A stretch of DNA of 64,000 nt from Thalassomonas haliotis (GTDB lineage Bacteria; Pseudomonadota; Gammaproteobacteria; Enterobacterales; Alteromonadaceae). The notes beneath the pieces were generated by a model. The model was not told where the DNA came from and searched no databases. It saw only the letters and a program-made list of their open reading frames with translations. Positions 44,018-55,091 of the stretch are shown one piece after another; position 1 is the stretch's first letter; each line of letters begins with the position of its first letter. A program made the translations under genes and the position numbers. The DNA is taken from positions 3,286,001 through 3,350,000 of the forward strand of contig NZ_CP059693.1 in assembly GCF_028657945.1 (NCBI RefSeq), given 5' to 3'.

Positions 44018-44431
44018 TTAGATCGGCAATAATTTCTCTTGCGCGGCGATAAGGTTTAATACCTTATGTATTTTGGCCTGAAGATAAGCAGCAAGCAGTT
44101 CACGGCGCTGAGAAAATAACGCCAGCTCTTTTTCGGTCAGGGCAACAATAGACAAGACCTGGTGTAACCCACGGTTATGATAACTGAGCACATCATCGGC
44201 AAATTCGAAACGTTCGCCTACTTGCTGTTGCTTTTGCAGAGCGGAAAACTCCCCGGCCGACACCAGTGACAGATGAATTTGCAGAATATTATTTTCATCT
44301 CCGTACCAGCCCGCCGTCATGGTTTGAAAATTAAATTGTGCTTCGAGTTTATTGACCGCGGCCGTTAAGCCGGGCAGTTGACAAATTAAATCTTCGGCAG
44401 ATCCGATAGTGATCGGCAGTTGCTCACTCAT
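44018..44431 (-). CDS. Hypothetical cytoplasmic protein
   Basis: 137 residues, acidic, no signal or membrane segment. Two beta strands (NILQIHLSLVSAGEF) and long helices (about 85-130, ALTEKELALFSQRRELLAAYL) can be seen. No family recognised. It is upstream of and on the same strand as the SUKH-like gene, with which it may form a pair. Confidence 0.55.
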   Translation of the reverse strand: MSEQLPITIGSAEDLICQLPGLTAAVNKLEAQFNFQTMTAGWYGDENNILQIHLSLVSAGEFSALQKQQQVGERFEFADDVLSYHNRGLHQVLSIVALTEKELALFSQRRELLAAYLQAKIHKVLNLIAAQEKLLPI

Positions 44432-44869
44432 AAGCTTATTATTAATAGGAGAATCTAGGCGAACTTTAACAATTTTATAAGATTTATCAACCGGGATTTA
44501 AGCATTATCTGCTTGATGTGTGTCTGCGCCATTTTCACCGGCAACAAATATGCCCGTCATTTACTGCAGCTGCAACCACGGCAAAACATTTCCCTTGTTC
44601 TCCGGTGCCGGCGGTCCCTATGGTCGCATTAAGCGCCAACAAGGTGATCACTTTTTAGTTCATTTTATAGCAGCTGGCGCCATCAGGGTATTAACACTAG
44701 CGACAGGTTAATTTTCTTTACTGCTCCCATACACAAGGCCCGGTTCTGTTAAGCTTGCCGCTGTGAAAATAAACCAGTATAGTCAGCGGCCCCCGTAGCG
44801 CCGGGATAATGCATTTACCTAAGATACATTATTTAAGCGCTCAAACACGATAAGGAAAGATGATCAAAC
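44432..44869. other. Intergenic region containing a chemoreceptor relic
   Basis: No intact gene. It holds the decayed methyl-accepting fragment described separately and the leader of the Nudix gene. Confidence 0.5.
44537..44648 (-). pseudogene. Relic of a methyl-accepting chemotaxis protein
   Basis: Minus strand reading gives TLLALNATIGTAGTGEQGK then CFAVVAAAVND, which aligns to the invariant chemoreceptor hairpin [31 protein letters not shown]. The frame ends soon after, and no start or other domain is left. The intact receptor at 25775 has the same motif, but the drift shows this is an old fragment. Confidence 0.75.
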
Positions 44870-45316
44870 ATGAATAAAGCAGTACGAGTAGGTGTCGGTG
44901 TCGGTGTTATCATTATACGCAATAACAGCCTGCTGCTGGGAGAACGAATAGGCTCCCATGGTGCTAATACCTGGGCTACCCCTGGCGGGCACCTGGAAGT
45001 AGGTGAAAGCATCGAAGCCTGTGCAAGACGAGAAGTCTTGGAAGAGACAGGTTTAGAGCTGACCACCATCAAAAAACTCGGATTTACCAATGACATCTTC
45101 GAACAGGAAGATAAACACTATATCACCCTTTTTGTGCTTGCAAAAAGTAATACCGGCGAAGCTGAGATTAAAGAGCCGAATAAATGCAAGCAGTGGCGCT
45201 GGTGTGAGTTTAACGAACTGCCTGAGCCTTTATTTTTACCGCTAGTGAATTTACTTAAAGAAAACCCTGACTTTAAGAGCCAGGTCTCATCAAATATTGC
45301 AACAGACTTTCTCTGA
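44870..45316 (+). CDS. Nudix hydrolase
   Basis: 148 residues. A full Nudix box G-X5-E-X7-REVXEEXG is present (GGHLEVGESIEACARREVLEETG, about 42-64). The preceding NTWATPGG and following ITLFVLAK fit nucleotide or MutT-like hydrolases. Substrate cannot be told from sequence. A strong terminator follows. Confidence 0.9.
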   Translation: MNKAVRVGVGVGVIIIRNNSLLLGERIGSHGANTWATPGGHLEVGESIEACARREVLEETGLELTTIKKLGFTNDIFEQEDKHYITLFVLAKSNTGEAEIKEPNKCKQWRWCEFNELPEPLFLPLVNLLKENPDFKSQVSSNIATDFL

Positions 45317-45378
45317 CAGAATACCTTTATCTCAATAACCCGTCGGGATAAAGGTTCATAAAGGTTCGAGGTAAATAA

Positions 45379-45416
45379 AAAAGTCCGCTAAAAGCATGTT
45401 CTAGCGGACTTTTTTC
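45379..45416. terminator. Bidirectional terminator after the Nudix and DUF349 genes
   Basis: AAAAAGTCCGCTA pairs with TAGCGGACTTTTTT around a 10-nt loop, with T runs on both strands. It lies between the two convergent stops. Confidence 0.85.
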
Positions 45417-45432
45417 TTTTGCTTCTTTATAA

Positions 45433-48246
45433 CTATTGGCAATAAATACCTTCGATCCGGGCAAGCAAGTCCAGATCCTGTTCGGTCAAACGCCCCAGCT
45501 GCAACCAGTTGATAAAGTTTTGCTGTAGGTCCACCGCCCCGCCTGAGGACATCTGCTCCTGCATTAAACGCACTTGCGCCTGCATCCTGTCCTGGGCCAG
45601 CTCCGCCGGCGACTCAACCCCGGCCAATATTTCCAGCTCCAGGGTTTTCTCTTTTCTGTCGACAACTTCGGTAGCAGCCAGGACATCCTGTACCTTTTTC
45701 TGCCAGAATGCAGACAGGCCGTTAAGCTCTTCGGCAGAAGTGATCTTGTCAGACGCAATTTCCGATAAAGTATTAAACAGGGTTACCCAGGTCTGTTTTT
45801 CTTTGTCTGATTTATGCTGCACAATAGCGGCATCTATCGCTTTGATTTGCCCTTCCACCGCATTTGCCACCGCCTTGATCACCGGCTTGATTGCTACAAC
45901 CTGCTCCAACAAGGCCAGGCTTTCCTGCTTAAGCTCAGACAAGGCCGACAGCTCTTGCGCCTGCGCAAACTTAACTTTTAAGTCTTGCAGCTGAGTTTCA
46001 AATTCTGCCTGCTGGGCCGATTGTGCCTGCTGCTGTTCATTTTTTAACAAATCGCGTTTTTTAAATAACTCATCATTGACGGCGCGAAAACGCTGCCATA
46101 ACTTATTTTCTTCCCTTGGGCCGGCATAACCGATATTACGCCATTTCGCCTGAATCCCCTTGACCTGGTCAATCGCAGCATTGATATCCGCCCCTTCTTG
46201 CGTTGCCGCAAGCTGGGCCTGGGCTTTTTCAATCAGGGCATTTTTTTCGGCAATATTAGCATGGTGGAATTCACGCATCGCCGACTTCAATGGCTGTAAT
46301 GCCTGGGTATAATCGTGCAACAGGCTTTTATATTTCGCCCGGTCAACCTCTCCGGTGTTTTGCCACTGATGATTTAATTTATTTAACTGGGCATCGAGCT
46401 GCTTAAAATCAACCGGCGCTTTTTCCAGCTCCGCCGACAAGGCTTTTGCCTGCTCAATGATCTCCGTTCTTTTCACCAGGTTTTGCTCACGCAGGCTTTC
46501 CTGTTCGGCAAAATATAAACGGCACGGCGCAAAGGCCTGCTCTACCGCCTGGTTAAAATCATGGTTCAGGGTTTTATCCAGCTCTTCGTCGGCATGCCCT
46601 AATGAGTTCCACACTTTGCGGTACTGCTTGATTTTCGCCGCCAGCTCATTGGGATTATCTATCGGCTGTTCAATCAGTTGTTTAACTTCGTCAAGCAATT
46701 GCTGCTTTCTCGGAGTGGCAATATAGTGCTCCCAGTCACTGAGCTCGGCAATTTTTTCACTGACCTGATCAAAGTCTCTTTGCAACCTGTGCTGCTGACT
46801 GGCGGACAAACGCTCAAAGTTTCCTTTAATGCGTTTAAACACGCCAAACGAGGCCTTATATTTACCGCTGGCCAATAAACGTTTCAACTCAGGCATTTTC
46901 TTTTGCACCTGCCTGAACAGCCCTTGCTGCTCTTGCTGCAAAGGTTTTAACCCGCTGCGCCAATGCCGGAATAACTCCTGGTAGGCGGCCTTGATAGATT
47001 CAGGTAAAACACCGTCCGCCTGCTTCTCTGTGGTTTTCCATTCCTGCAGCCAGGCATCGAAGATTGGCTGGCGTTCATTGAGCTCTTCTATGGTTTGCGG
47101 CAACGCCAGTTGGGAAATTCTGGAAATCAAATGGGTGGCATCACTGACCGATTGTGCGATCACAGGCAATTTAGTTAATTTGGCCTGCTGCTGACGGATA
47201 GTTTGCTGATAAGCTGCAACTTCTTGCTCGTTCAATATAGAACGGGAAATGCTTTCACTTAACGCCGAAAGTTTATCGGCAAACTCGCTTTCATCCAGCA
47301 TGGTATTTTCAAAAACCGCTGTGGTTAAGGTTTGGCTTAAATCGCTAATTTCCTGATCAAAGCTGTCTTTGGCTATTTGCTTGTTTTTTTGCAGCTCTTT
47401 TTTTATCAGCGACTGCTGGTAGGCTTCTTCTTTGGGGGCAAAAATTTTAACCAGCTGCTCGCTGATACTCTGATGTTTTTCAGCAAAATTTTCCTGCTCT
47501 TCATAGGTTAAGCATAAAAGTTCTTCCTGCACTGCCTGCCAGTCATTTTGCAGCATTTCACGTTTGCTGAGCACTTGCTCATAATCAGTAATATCCTTTA
47601 GTGCCAACAGCTTAGATAACAACAACTGCACCTGTTTTTTTACTTTCGCCGGCTTTTCGGCAAGCTCAGTGATCTGCTGGAGTTTATCTGTGATCAACTC
47701 CCTGATCTCATCATTGACCGCTTTTTTCAGGAACTTCTCCAGAACCGCCGTTTCCCCGGTTTGTTCAATAAAAAAGCCCTGCACCTGAGAGTCCTGCTTT
47801 TGCACAAACAGCTGCTGCATCAATTGGGGCTTGTTGATTTTTTTATAAAGTTCAATAATCAGGCCGGCATCTGTTTCTTTATGCAGCCAGGGCTCAAGCA
47901 TAGCGACAGTTGCCTGCTCTTGAAGAAAAGCAATTTTTGTTTCGCTTGATAATTTAAGCTCGTGTTGACCTTGCAGCATTAACATTATCTGCTGACGGGC
48001 AAACTCCTTCACCTTAGCATTGGAATTGTGCTTACTGGCGTTCAGCCAGTGCGAAAAGTCGGCTAATTTAATCAGCGCGGCACGGCGCACCAACTCATGT
48101 TCATCTTCATTGAGCAGCTGCAGTAAAACGTCCTGATCCTGGCTATTTGCAGCAGAGAGCTCTTCACTGATCGCCGTGATCCTAATCGTGCTGTCCCTGT
48201 GCTGCCACCTGGCTTTGTTTGCTTTAAATAGTTTGGAAAAAATCAT
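45433..48246 (-). CDS. DUF349 domain-containing protein
   Basis: 937 residues, soluble, almost all helical and rich in Gln, Ala, Lys and Glu. It contains several DUF349 units (patterns such as WRNIGYAGPREENKLWQRFRA and W..LG..DEELDKTLNHDF). An N-terminal HEAT-like part (about 20-130: LLNEDEHELVRRAALIKLADF) precedes them. Role unknown. The start overlaps the DUF1315 gene stop by 4 nt. Confidence 0.88.
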   Translation of the reverse strand: MIFSKLFKANKARWQHRDSTIRITAISEELSAANSQDQDVLLQLLNEDEHELVRRAALIKLADFSHWLNASKHNSNAKVKEFARQQIMLMLQGQHELKLSSETKIAFLQEQATVAMLEPWLHKETDAGLIIELYKKINKPQLMQQLFVQKQDSQVQGFFIEQTGETAVLEKFLKKAVNDEIRELITDKLQQITELAEKPAKVKKQVQLLLSKLLALKDITDYEQVLSKREMLQNDWQAVQEELLCLTYEEQENFAEKHQSISEQLVKIFAPKEEAYQQSLIKKELQKNKQIAKDSFDQEISDLSQTLTTAVFENTMLDESEFADKLSALSESISRSILNEQEVAAYQQTIRQQQAKLTKLPVIAQSVSDATHLISRISQLALPQTIEELNERQPIFDAWLQEWKTTEKQADGVLPESIKAAYQELFRHWRSGLKPLQQEQQGLFRQVQKKMPELKRLLASGKYKASFGVFKRIKGNFERLSASQQHRLQRDFDQVSEKIAELSDWEHYIATPRKQQLLDEVKQLIEQPIDNPNELAAKIKQYRKVWNSLGHADEELDKTLNHDFNQAVEQAFAPCRLYFAEQESLREQNLVKRTEIIEQAKALSAELEKAPVDFKQLDAQLNKLNHQWQNTGEVDRAKYKSLLHDYTQALQPLKSAMREFHHANIAEKNALIEKAQAQLAATQEGADINAAIDQVKGIQAKWRNIGYAGPREENKLWQRFRAVNDELFKKRDLLKNEQQQAQSAQQAEFETQLQDLKVKFAQAQELSALSELKQESLALLEQVVAIKPVIKAVANAVEGQIKAIDAAIVQHKSDKEKQTWVTLFNTLSEIASDKITSAEELNGLSAFWQKKVQDVLAATEVVDRKEKTLELEILAGVESPAELAQDRMQAQVRLMQEQMSSGGAVDLQQNFINWLQLGRLTEQDLDLLARIEGIYCQ

Positions 48247-48542
48247 AAATCGGAAAACCTGGCTATCGTATTATCGTCTGAGCTGCTCTCAGACCCGGAT
48301 TGGCTGAACTCTTTTTTTAATTCTCGTTTTGTTTTCGTCACTATCTGGCCGTCGTTGCCGACACTCATAAACTCTGTGGCATCTAATCGACGTGACTGAT
48401 ACGCCATAGAAATTTGCAAGGCCGACTCCTGCTGGGCACTGTCTACCGGCGTGCCTTCGGGCCATTTGCCCGTTTCTGCCGCGCATTTAAGCCTGAGGTA
48501 CATTTCATGACTAAGATTGTCAACTAACTGTAATAATTCCAT
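48243..48542 (-). CDS. DUF1315 (YeaC-like) protein
   Basis: 99 residues. MYLRLKCAAETGKWPEGTPV and the later DGQIVTKTKRELKKEF match the small YeaC family. Function not established. Translationally coupled to the DUF349 gene. Confidence 0.85.
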   Translation of the reverse strand: MELLQLVDNLSHEMYLRLKCAAETGKWPEGTPVDSAQQESALQISMAYQSRRLDATEFMSVGNDGQIVTKTKRELKKEFSQSGSESSSDDNTIARFSDL

Positions 48543-48545
48543 AGG

Positions 48546-48869
48546 TTATTTAATATTTCGCTTTAAAAAGATTAATCGTATGCGGATGAAAATATAAAGA
48601 ATAAAACCAACAGCCGTACTGGTCATCGCCGCCGTATATTGCCAGCTGCCGGGATGAACGTCCTGCCAGAACATAAACAGGAAACCACCACAGAAAAGTA
48701 GCATGGCAATAAATGAATAATTCATCAATGTTTGCGACTTTTTAATGCGGTTAATGCGCTTAATGGAGTTCAGCTGCTCCTGGTTACTCAGATCTACATC
48801 ACAGTGCGAGCAGGTCTTTGCTTTATCAGATATTTTCTTATTACAACTCGGACAATTAATAACGGCCAT
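48546..48869 (-). CDS. Zinc-ribbon membrane protein
   Basis: 107 residues from the ATG at 48869. An N-terminal zinc ribbon (CPSC..CSHC, about residues 5-23) is followed by two hydrophobic helices (about 45-65 and 75-97). Function unknown. Lies 3 nt before the DUF1315 gene, so probably one operon of three genes. Confidence 0.75.
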   Translation of the reverse strand: MAVINCPSCNKKISDKAKTCSHCDVDLSNQEQLNSIKRINRIKKSQTLMNYSFIAMLLFCGGFLFMFWQDVHPGSWQYTAAMTSTAVGFILYIFIRIRLIFLKRNIK

Positions 48870-48910
48870 AACTATCTCACATAAAAATTGAGTCAATATT
48901 TTACCTAAAA

Positions 48911-48932
48911 AAAACGCCCTTGCGGGCGTTTT
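48911..48932 (-). terminator. Terminator of the AGCS symporter gene
   Basis: AAAACGCCC (48911-48919) pairs with GGGCGTTTT (48924-48932) around TTGC; eight T follow on the minus strand. 70 nt past the stop at 49003. Confidence 0.85.
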
Positions 48933-49002
48933 ATGTCAATTTATTTTGATAAAATTTAATTAAACTGTGTTGAAAAGCATTTTTTCAGCATCGATCACTC
49001 AA

Positions 49003-50541
49003 TTAAACTTTTTCTTCAACCAAATCACTGCTGACGCTTGATGAAGTATCGCTCACTGGAGTTGAATTTTTCTTCTTCATCCACAAGTCGGCATTCTTGA
49101 TACCAAGCTTTTCCGGGTCAAAGGTAATGTTGTCAATCCCGGCTTTTCTCTGGCGCTCGTAATCTTTTAACGCTTTAATTGCCGGTTTCGACATAAAGAA
49201 GATGATAATGATACCGATAATATTCAACCAGGCCATCATACCAACCCCGATATCCCCCATGCCCCAGGCAATATCCGCCGCTTTTACCGTGCCGTAGAAA
49301 GTCGCAGTCATGATGATCACTTTCAGCAAAAAGTTGAGCGCAGGTACTTTCAGGGTGCGGCGAATGTAATAAACATTGTTTTCCGCGATAAAGTAATAGG
49401 CCAAAATGGTGGTGAAAGCAAAGAAGAATAAGGCAATCGCAATAAAAGGCTTACCGATACCGGTAAAGATGCTGTCAACCGCCATCTGGGTATAAACCGG
49501 GCTGTTGGCGGCAATATCGGCTGCCAGGTTTTGTACGATAAAGGCATCGCCGACACCGTGTACATTGTAGGCGCCCGTGATTAAAATCATAAAAGCGGTT
49601 GCTGAACAAACAAATAAGGTATCGATATACACAGAGAAAGCCTGTACCAATCCCTGCTGCGCCGGATGGTCAACTTCAGCAGCCGCCGCGGCATGAGGAC
49701 CGGTGCCCTGTCCTGCCTCATTGGAGTAAACCCCACGTTTTACACCCCAACCAATAGCTGCGCCGACACCGGCCATTGGCGTAAAGGCATCGCCGACTAT
49801 CAGCATAACAATACCCGGCAACTGGTCAATATGTAAGAAGATGATCACCATAGCGATGATGATGTAAGCCAGCGCCATAAAAGGTACAACCACTTGGGTA
49901 AAGTGAGCGATACGCTTGACGCCGCCGAAAATAATGAAACCCAGCAGCATTACGATAGCCGTGGCGGTGATCACTTTGGCGTAACTGATATCCCCGAGGA
50001 AAGTACTGATAGTACCGCCGCCGCCAAAGGCGCTTTCAATGGCAGAGCCGATGCCGTTAGACTGCACCATAGGCAATAACACCCCGCAGGCAAGGATAGT
50101 GGCGATGGCAAAAATCCAGGCATACCATTTTTGTCCCATGGCTTTTTCAATATAATAAGCCGGACCACCGCGGTACTGGCCGTCACTTTCTTCTTTAAAG
50201 ATTTGCGCGTTGGTGGACTCGATGTAAGCGGTAGCCGCACCGAAAAAAGCTACAATCCACATCCAGAAGACCGCCCCCGGGCCGCCAAAACCAATGGCAG
50301 CGGCAACACCGGCGATATTACCCGTACCGACGCGACCGGAAAGAGATACCGATAATGCCTGGAAAGAGGAAATCCCCTGCTTAGAGCTTTTACCCGACAG
50401 CAGTAAACGTACCATTTCTTTAAAGTGACGAATTTGGACAAAACGGGTTAAAACAGAGAAAAACAACCCTGCCCCTAAACATAAATAAATGAGCGCATTA
50501 CTCCAGATCACCCCATTTATTGTGTTAACTAACTCTTGCAC
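49003..50541 (-). CDS. Alanine/glycine:cation symporter (AGCS family)
   Basis: 512 residues with about ten membrane helices. Family signatures include FQALSVSLSGRVGTGNIAGVAAAI and GVKRGVYSNEAGQGTGPHAAAAA. It takes up alanine or glycine with Na+. The C-terminal tail (about 480-512) is polar with a Ser/Val-rich end. Single gene. Confidence 0.93.
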   Translation of the reverse strand: MQELVNTINGVIWSNALIYLCLGAGLFFSVLTRFVQIRHFKEMVRLLLSGKSSKQGISSFQALSVSLSGRVGTGNIAGVAAAIGFGGPGAVFWMWIVAFFGAATAYIESTNAQIFKEESDGQYRGGPAYYIEKAMGQKWYAWIFAIATILACGVLLPMVQSNGIGSAIESAFGGGGTISTFLGDISYAKVITATAIVMLLGFIIFGGVKRIAHFTQVVVPFMALAYIIIAMVIIFLHIDQLPGIVMLIVGDAFTPMAGVGAAIGWGVKRGVYSNEAGQGTGPHAAAAAEVDHPAQQGLVQAFSVYIDTLFVCSATAFMILITGAYNVHGVGDAFIVQNLAADIAANSPVYTQMAVDSIFTGIGKPFIAIALFFFAFTTILAYYFIAENNVYYIRRTLKVPALNFLLKVIIMTATFYGTVKAADIAWGMGDIGVGMMAWLNIIGIIIIFFMSKPAIKALKDYERQRKAGIDNITFDPEKLGIKNADLWMKKKNSTPVSDTSSSVSSDLVEEKV

Positions 50542-51134
50542 ATGTAACTCCCAACATATTTGTGATTAAATTTTTTGTTATTTTGAATATAGTTTTTCTA
50601 GCTTGGCATTAGCTTACCATAGTTTTTTGCAAGAAAACGGCTACCGGGCATTTTTATCTGGGCTATGGCCGGGATTTATTGCCTCTGCCCGCATGGCTTT
50701 GCTTTAAACGATTAAAGAGCAAACAATAATGACGGAGTCAGCTTACTGATAGATACAGCTAAGCTATCGAGGGTATACATAATGATGCGGCCAAGAAATT
50801 ATCCATAGAACAGGATGATAATGATAATCACAGGATTTTATTAGTATTAGCCGACCATTTCGATATGATGGCGAGGTAGATTCCAACACTTTGGGGCTGC
50901 TTTGCTTTCAATGACAAAGATTTGATGCAGAGAAGTTGTCGGCCCTGTTTTTCATAGTGCCCTTGCCCTGACCCCCCAAGCCCATAAATCCAAAATCCAA
51001 AATCCAACCCCATAATAGCCAGCAAATCCGGCTCAGGTACTTTATTTAACCCAAGCTCAGGTTATTTACATTGCCACCGGCAACATCACCCTCACCCACG
51101 AAGCAGGTATAATTTCACCTGGCGGCTTTTATCG
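50542..51134. other. Intergenic region with decayed sequence
   Basis: No intact gene in about 590 nt. It holds an AT-rich leader of the symporter gene and a minus-strand stretch near 50,970-51,045 that reads NKVPEPDLLAIMGLDFGFW, like a lost PEP-CTERM tail. A short ATCCAAA repeat lies inside it. Confidence 0.4.
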
Positions 51135-51461
51135 GTGCGACTGGTTACCATCAATGGCTTTATAGCGACTCGATTACTGCAACTGAAATTCGCCAATACA
51201 CAACCAGAGGATATGAGCTGTGAACGGGTGTTATCACCGAAGGCAGGGAAATTACTGTGGTTAAGGCAAATAAAAACAGCGCTGCCAGGTACTCCACCAA
51301 ACATACAATGGGCGTATAGTGAATTAGCCAAACTAGGAGGCTGGAAAGATACTAAGCGCACTGGCCGTGCATCTGTAAAAGTGTTATGGCAAGGATGGTT
51401 TAAATTACAAACCATCCTTGAAGGCTATGAGCTAGCCAAGTCTCTTGAGTCTGACTTGTGA
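51135..51461 (+). pseudogene. Remnant of an IS4-family transposase (C-terminus)
   Basis: About 108 codons, open to a stop. The sequence FIATRLLQLKFANTQPED, later WAYSELAKLGGWKDTKRTGR and ASVKVLWQGWFKLQTILEGY is the typical C-terminal end of IS4 transposases. The catalytic N-terminal two thirds are missing, and no inverted repeats are seen near it. A fossil of an earlier insertion. Confidence 0.85.
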
Positions 51462-51513
51462 TCAAGAAACAGGCGTTCAGGCCGGCTTTTTATAGTACTC
51501 AATGACTGCTCTA

Positions 51514-52641
51514 TTAGCGTAAATCATCAACGACATGGTAAATAGTAGTCAGTACGTCACGGCCAAGCAGGCTACTACGTTCATCTGACCAACCCACGAT
51601 ATGGTCCGGCAGTAAGGCATTATCCTTAAACGGCATCTCGATAGTGAAGGCTAAACAGTCAAACTGCTCCCCTACCCAGTTGGTGGCCACTGTCATATTG
51701 GCTTTGCCCGGCTCATCTTTATCGTAACCGATCTCATCCTGGAATTCAGGCGTAATGGCAATAAGCATTTTCTTGAACTGCTCTTCCAGGGCTTTATTAC
51801 GCTCGTCATAAGAGGGGTTACCTTCACAACCGGCAACAAAGTTATAAGGCAGGGCTTCATCACCGTGAATGTCCAGGAACATATCTACGCCGATTTCCAG
51901 CATTTGCTCGCGTACCAGGTACACTTCCGGGCTGCGCTCCATGGTCGGCTCTAACCATTCGCGGTTAAGGTTGGCGCCTACGGCATTGGTACGCAGATGG
52001 CCCCGGTAGCTGCCGTCGGGGTTCATGTTTGGCACCACATAAAAGACAGCTTTGTCGAGCAAGGCACGGGCAACACCGTCGTCTTCATCCAGCAGGCGAT
52101 CAAGGAAACCTTCCATAAACCATTCAGCCATGGTTTCGCCCGGGTGTTGTCTGGCGGTCAACCAGATTTTCTTTTTACCTTGTCCTTGTTCACCGATTTT
52201 CAGCAGAGTCATATCGCGGCCGTCGATGGTTTGACCCAATAACTGCATCTGGCAGTCGATATCCATTTGTGCACTTTGGATCAGATCCTGGTGACGCTCG
52301 TAGCTATAAGGCGCGAAATAGGCAAAATACACGGCATCATATTCAGGTGTAAAGGTTATGGTGAGCTTTTCACCGTCAAATTCGGTCGGTACCCTGAACC
52401 AATGCTCGCGATCGTAAGAGGCTACGGCCTGGTAATCATCCCAGCCTTCGACATAGGCAGATTTGCCAGCATTAGTCAGATGAATAACATGCTCAACATG
52501 ATCATTGTTATGAAGTTTAAAATGAAACCACTGATAAAAGTCAGACTGGTTATCCTTATTGATCTCAAGCTGAACGTTATCTGCAGAGCTGGCGTCGATG
52601 ACTTTGATATTACCACTGTCAAAATTGGCGGTTATTTGCAT
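51514..52641 (-). CDS. M14 family zinc carboxypeptidase (cytosolic type)
   Basis: 375 residues from the ATG at 52641. The N-terminal beta domain (about 1-115) with YFAYFAPYSYERHQDLI is typical of the cytosolic carboxypeptidase branch. The M14 domain has the zinc motif HPGE (RQHPGETMAEWF), the third ligand in FLDIHGDEALPYN, and the catalytic Glu in FTIEMPFKD. No signal peptide. Cleaves C-terminal residues of peptides or proteins; substrate unknown. Confidence 0.92.
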   Translation of the reverse strand: MQITANFDSGNIKVIDASSADNVQLEINKDNQSDFYQWFHFKLHNNDHVEHVIHLTNAGKSAYVEGWDDYQAVASYDREHWFRVPTEFDGEKLTITFTPEYDAVYFAYFAPYSYERHQDLIQSAQMDIDCQMQLLGQTIDGRDMTLLKIGEQGQGKKKIWLTARQHPGETMAEWFMEGFLDRLLDEDDGVARALLDKAVFYVVPNMNPDGSYRGHLRTNAVGANLNREWLEPTMERSPEVYLVREQMLEIGVDMFLDIHGDEALPYNFVAGCEGNPSYDERNKALEEQFKKMLIAITPEFQDEIGYDKDEPGKANMTVATNWVGEQFDCLAFTIEMPFKDNALLPDHIVGWSDERSSLLGRDVLTTIYHVVDDLR

Positions 52642-52732
52642 AGTTTTTATACTTATATCCGAAAAGAAAGTGATAGTGTACACAAACAGGATGCAGATCA
52701 GAAGACCTGGTTCAAAGAGTCAATTCAAATAG

Positions 52733-53218
52733 CTAAAGCGCCCTTAAATACAGTCCCAGCTCGGACGAATACCCCATGGATTTGGCTGTGATCGTATTTT
52801 GTTCATCAATAACATAATAACTGGGATATCCCTGCACTTTAAACTGAGCTTTAACCTGCTCATTACCCAGGGCAATGGGAAAATCCAGCCGGTGTTGTGC
52901 GCTGAACTCGGCAATTTCCTGCTCATTGGCATAATCCAGGGCAACCGCGATCACATCCAGCTCTTCATTATCTTGATAAATATTCTGCAAATTACTGATA
53001 CTGGCGTGACAAATAGTGCACCAGGGGGCAAAAAAGTAAAGCACGGTTTTTTTACCTTGCGATTTCAGGCTGATGGTTTCATCCATCAAAGTTGGTAACA
53101 CCGGCGCCTGCTCACTCAGCTCGGTAGCAGTTGACAGCATACTGCTTTCCCTGAGCATGGAAGCCCCCTGGAAAATCGCAAAAAAAACGACAAATTGAAT
53201 GGCAAGACTGCGCAACAC
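52733..53218 (-). CDS. Thioredoxin-like TlpA family protein
   Basis: 161 residues. An N-terminal membrane anchor (about 5-22) holds a periplasmic thioredoxin fold with a full CxxC site (FFAPWCTICHASI) and cis-Pro (VQGYPSYYVID). Likely a thiol reductase for secreted proteins or cytochrome maturation. Lies between the carboxypeptidase and serS genes. Confidence 0.88.
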   Translation of the reverse strand: MLRSLAIQFVVFFAIFQGASMLRESSMLSTATELSEQAPVLPTLMDETISLKSQGKKTVLYFFAPWCTICHASISNLQNIYQDNEELDVIAVALDYANEQEIAEFSAQHRLDFPIALGNEQVKAQFKVQGYPSYYVIDEQNTITAKSMGYSSELGLYLRAL

Positions 53219-53401
53219 GTTATTTTCCCCTGATAAAAGTCAAATGAAGCCTAAGCTGTTGTTATTGCTATATGAGACCCGCTTGAGCGAAAAAACATTC
53301 AAAAAAAATCCGGTGCTATTTTATAAATAGCAACGGATTGATTTTATTGTGCTTCCTGTAAATGAAAACAGCAAACTTATAAAGTTACAGGCTTAGCAGG
53401 A

Positions 53402-54688
<1,287 letters not shown>

Positions 54689-54695
54689 TCACGTT

Positions 54696-55091
54696 TTAAT
54701 TGTTAGTAACGATAAACATTCCCAAGGCGGCTGCTAAAATGCATAACCCGACATTGAGTAAAATATTTACCATGGCTTTTAATAATTCCCCCTGCTGGAT
54801 TAACAGCAGAGAGTCGAGAGAAAATGTTGAAAAGGTGGTGAACGCCCCTAAAAACCCTATGCCGATCAGGGTTCTGTAGACAGAAACTTCTAAAATACCT
54901 TGTTCAATTAGCCCGTATAAAAATCCCATAATAAAGGAGCCGGAAATATTAACCATCAAAGTGGCAAAAGGGAATCCTTTTCCGAGCCAATTTAACACTA
55001 ATTGTGAAATAAAAAAACGTAAGCTGGCCCCGCAGGCGCCGCCAAGGGCAACAAAAAGGTATAAAGTGGTACTATTTATAGCGTTGGTCAT
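54696..55091 (-). CDS. crcB: Fluoride channel CrcB/Fluc
   Basis: 131 residues with four membrane helices. [12 protein letters not shown] and [13 protein letters not shown] are family signatures. It exports fluoride. Its start overlaps the rarA stop by 20 nt. Confidence 0.94.
   Translation of the reverse strand: MTNAINSTTLYLFVALGGACGASLRFFISQLVLNWLGKGFPFATLMVNISGSFIMGFLYGLIEQGILEVSVYRTLIGIGFLGAFTTFSTFSLDSLLLIQQGELLKAMVNILLNVGLCILAAALGMFIVTNN

Noticed and set aside
50747-50880. Plus strand frame reading IEQDDNDNHRILLVLADHF
   Set aside because: Short, no start or ribosome site, and the likeness to response regulators is too weak.
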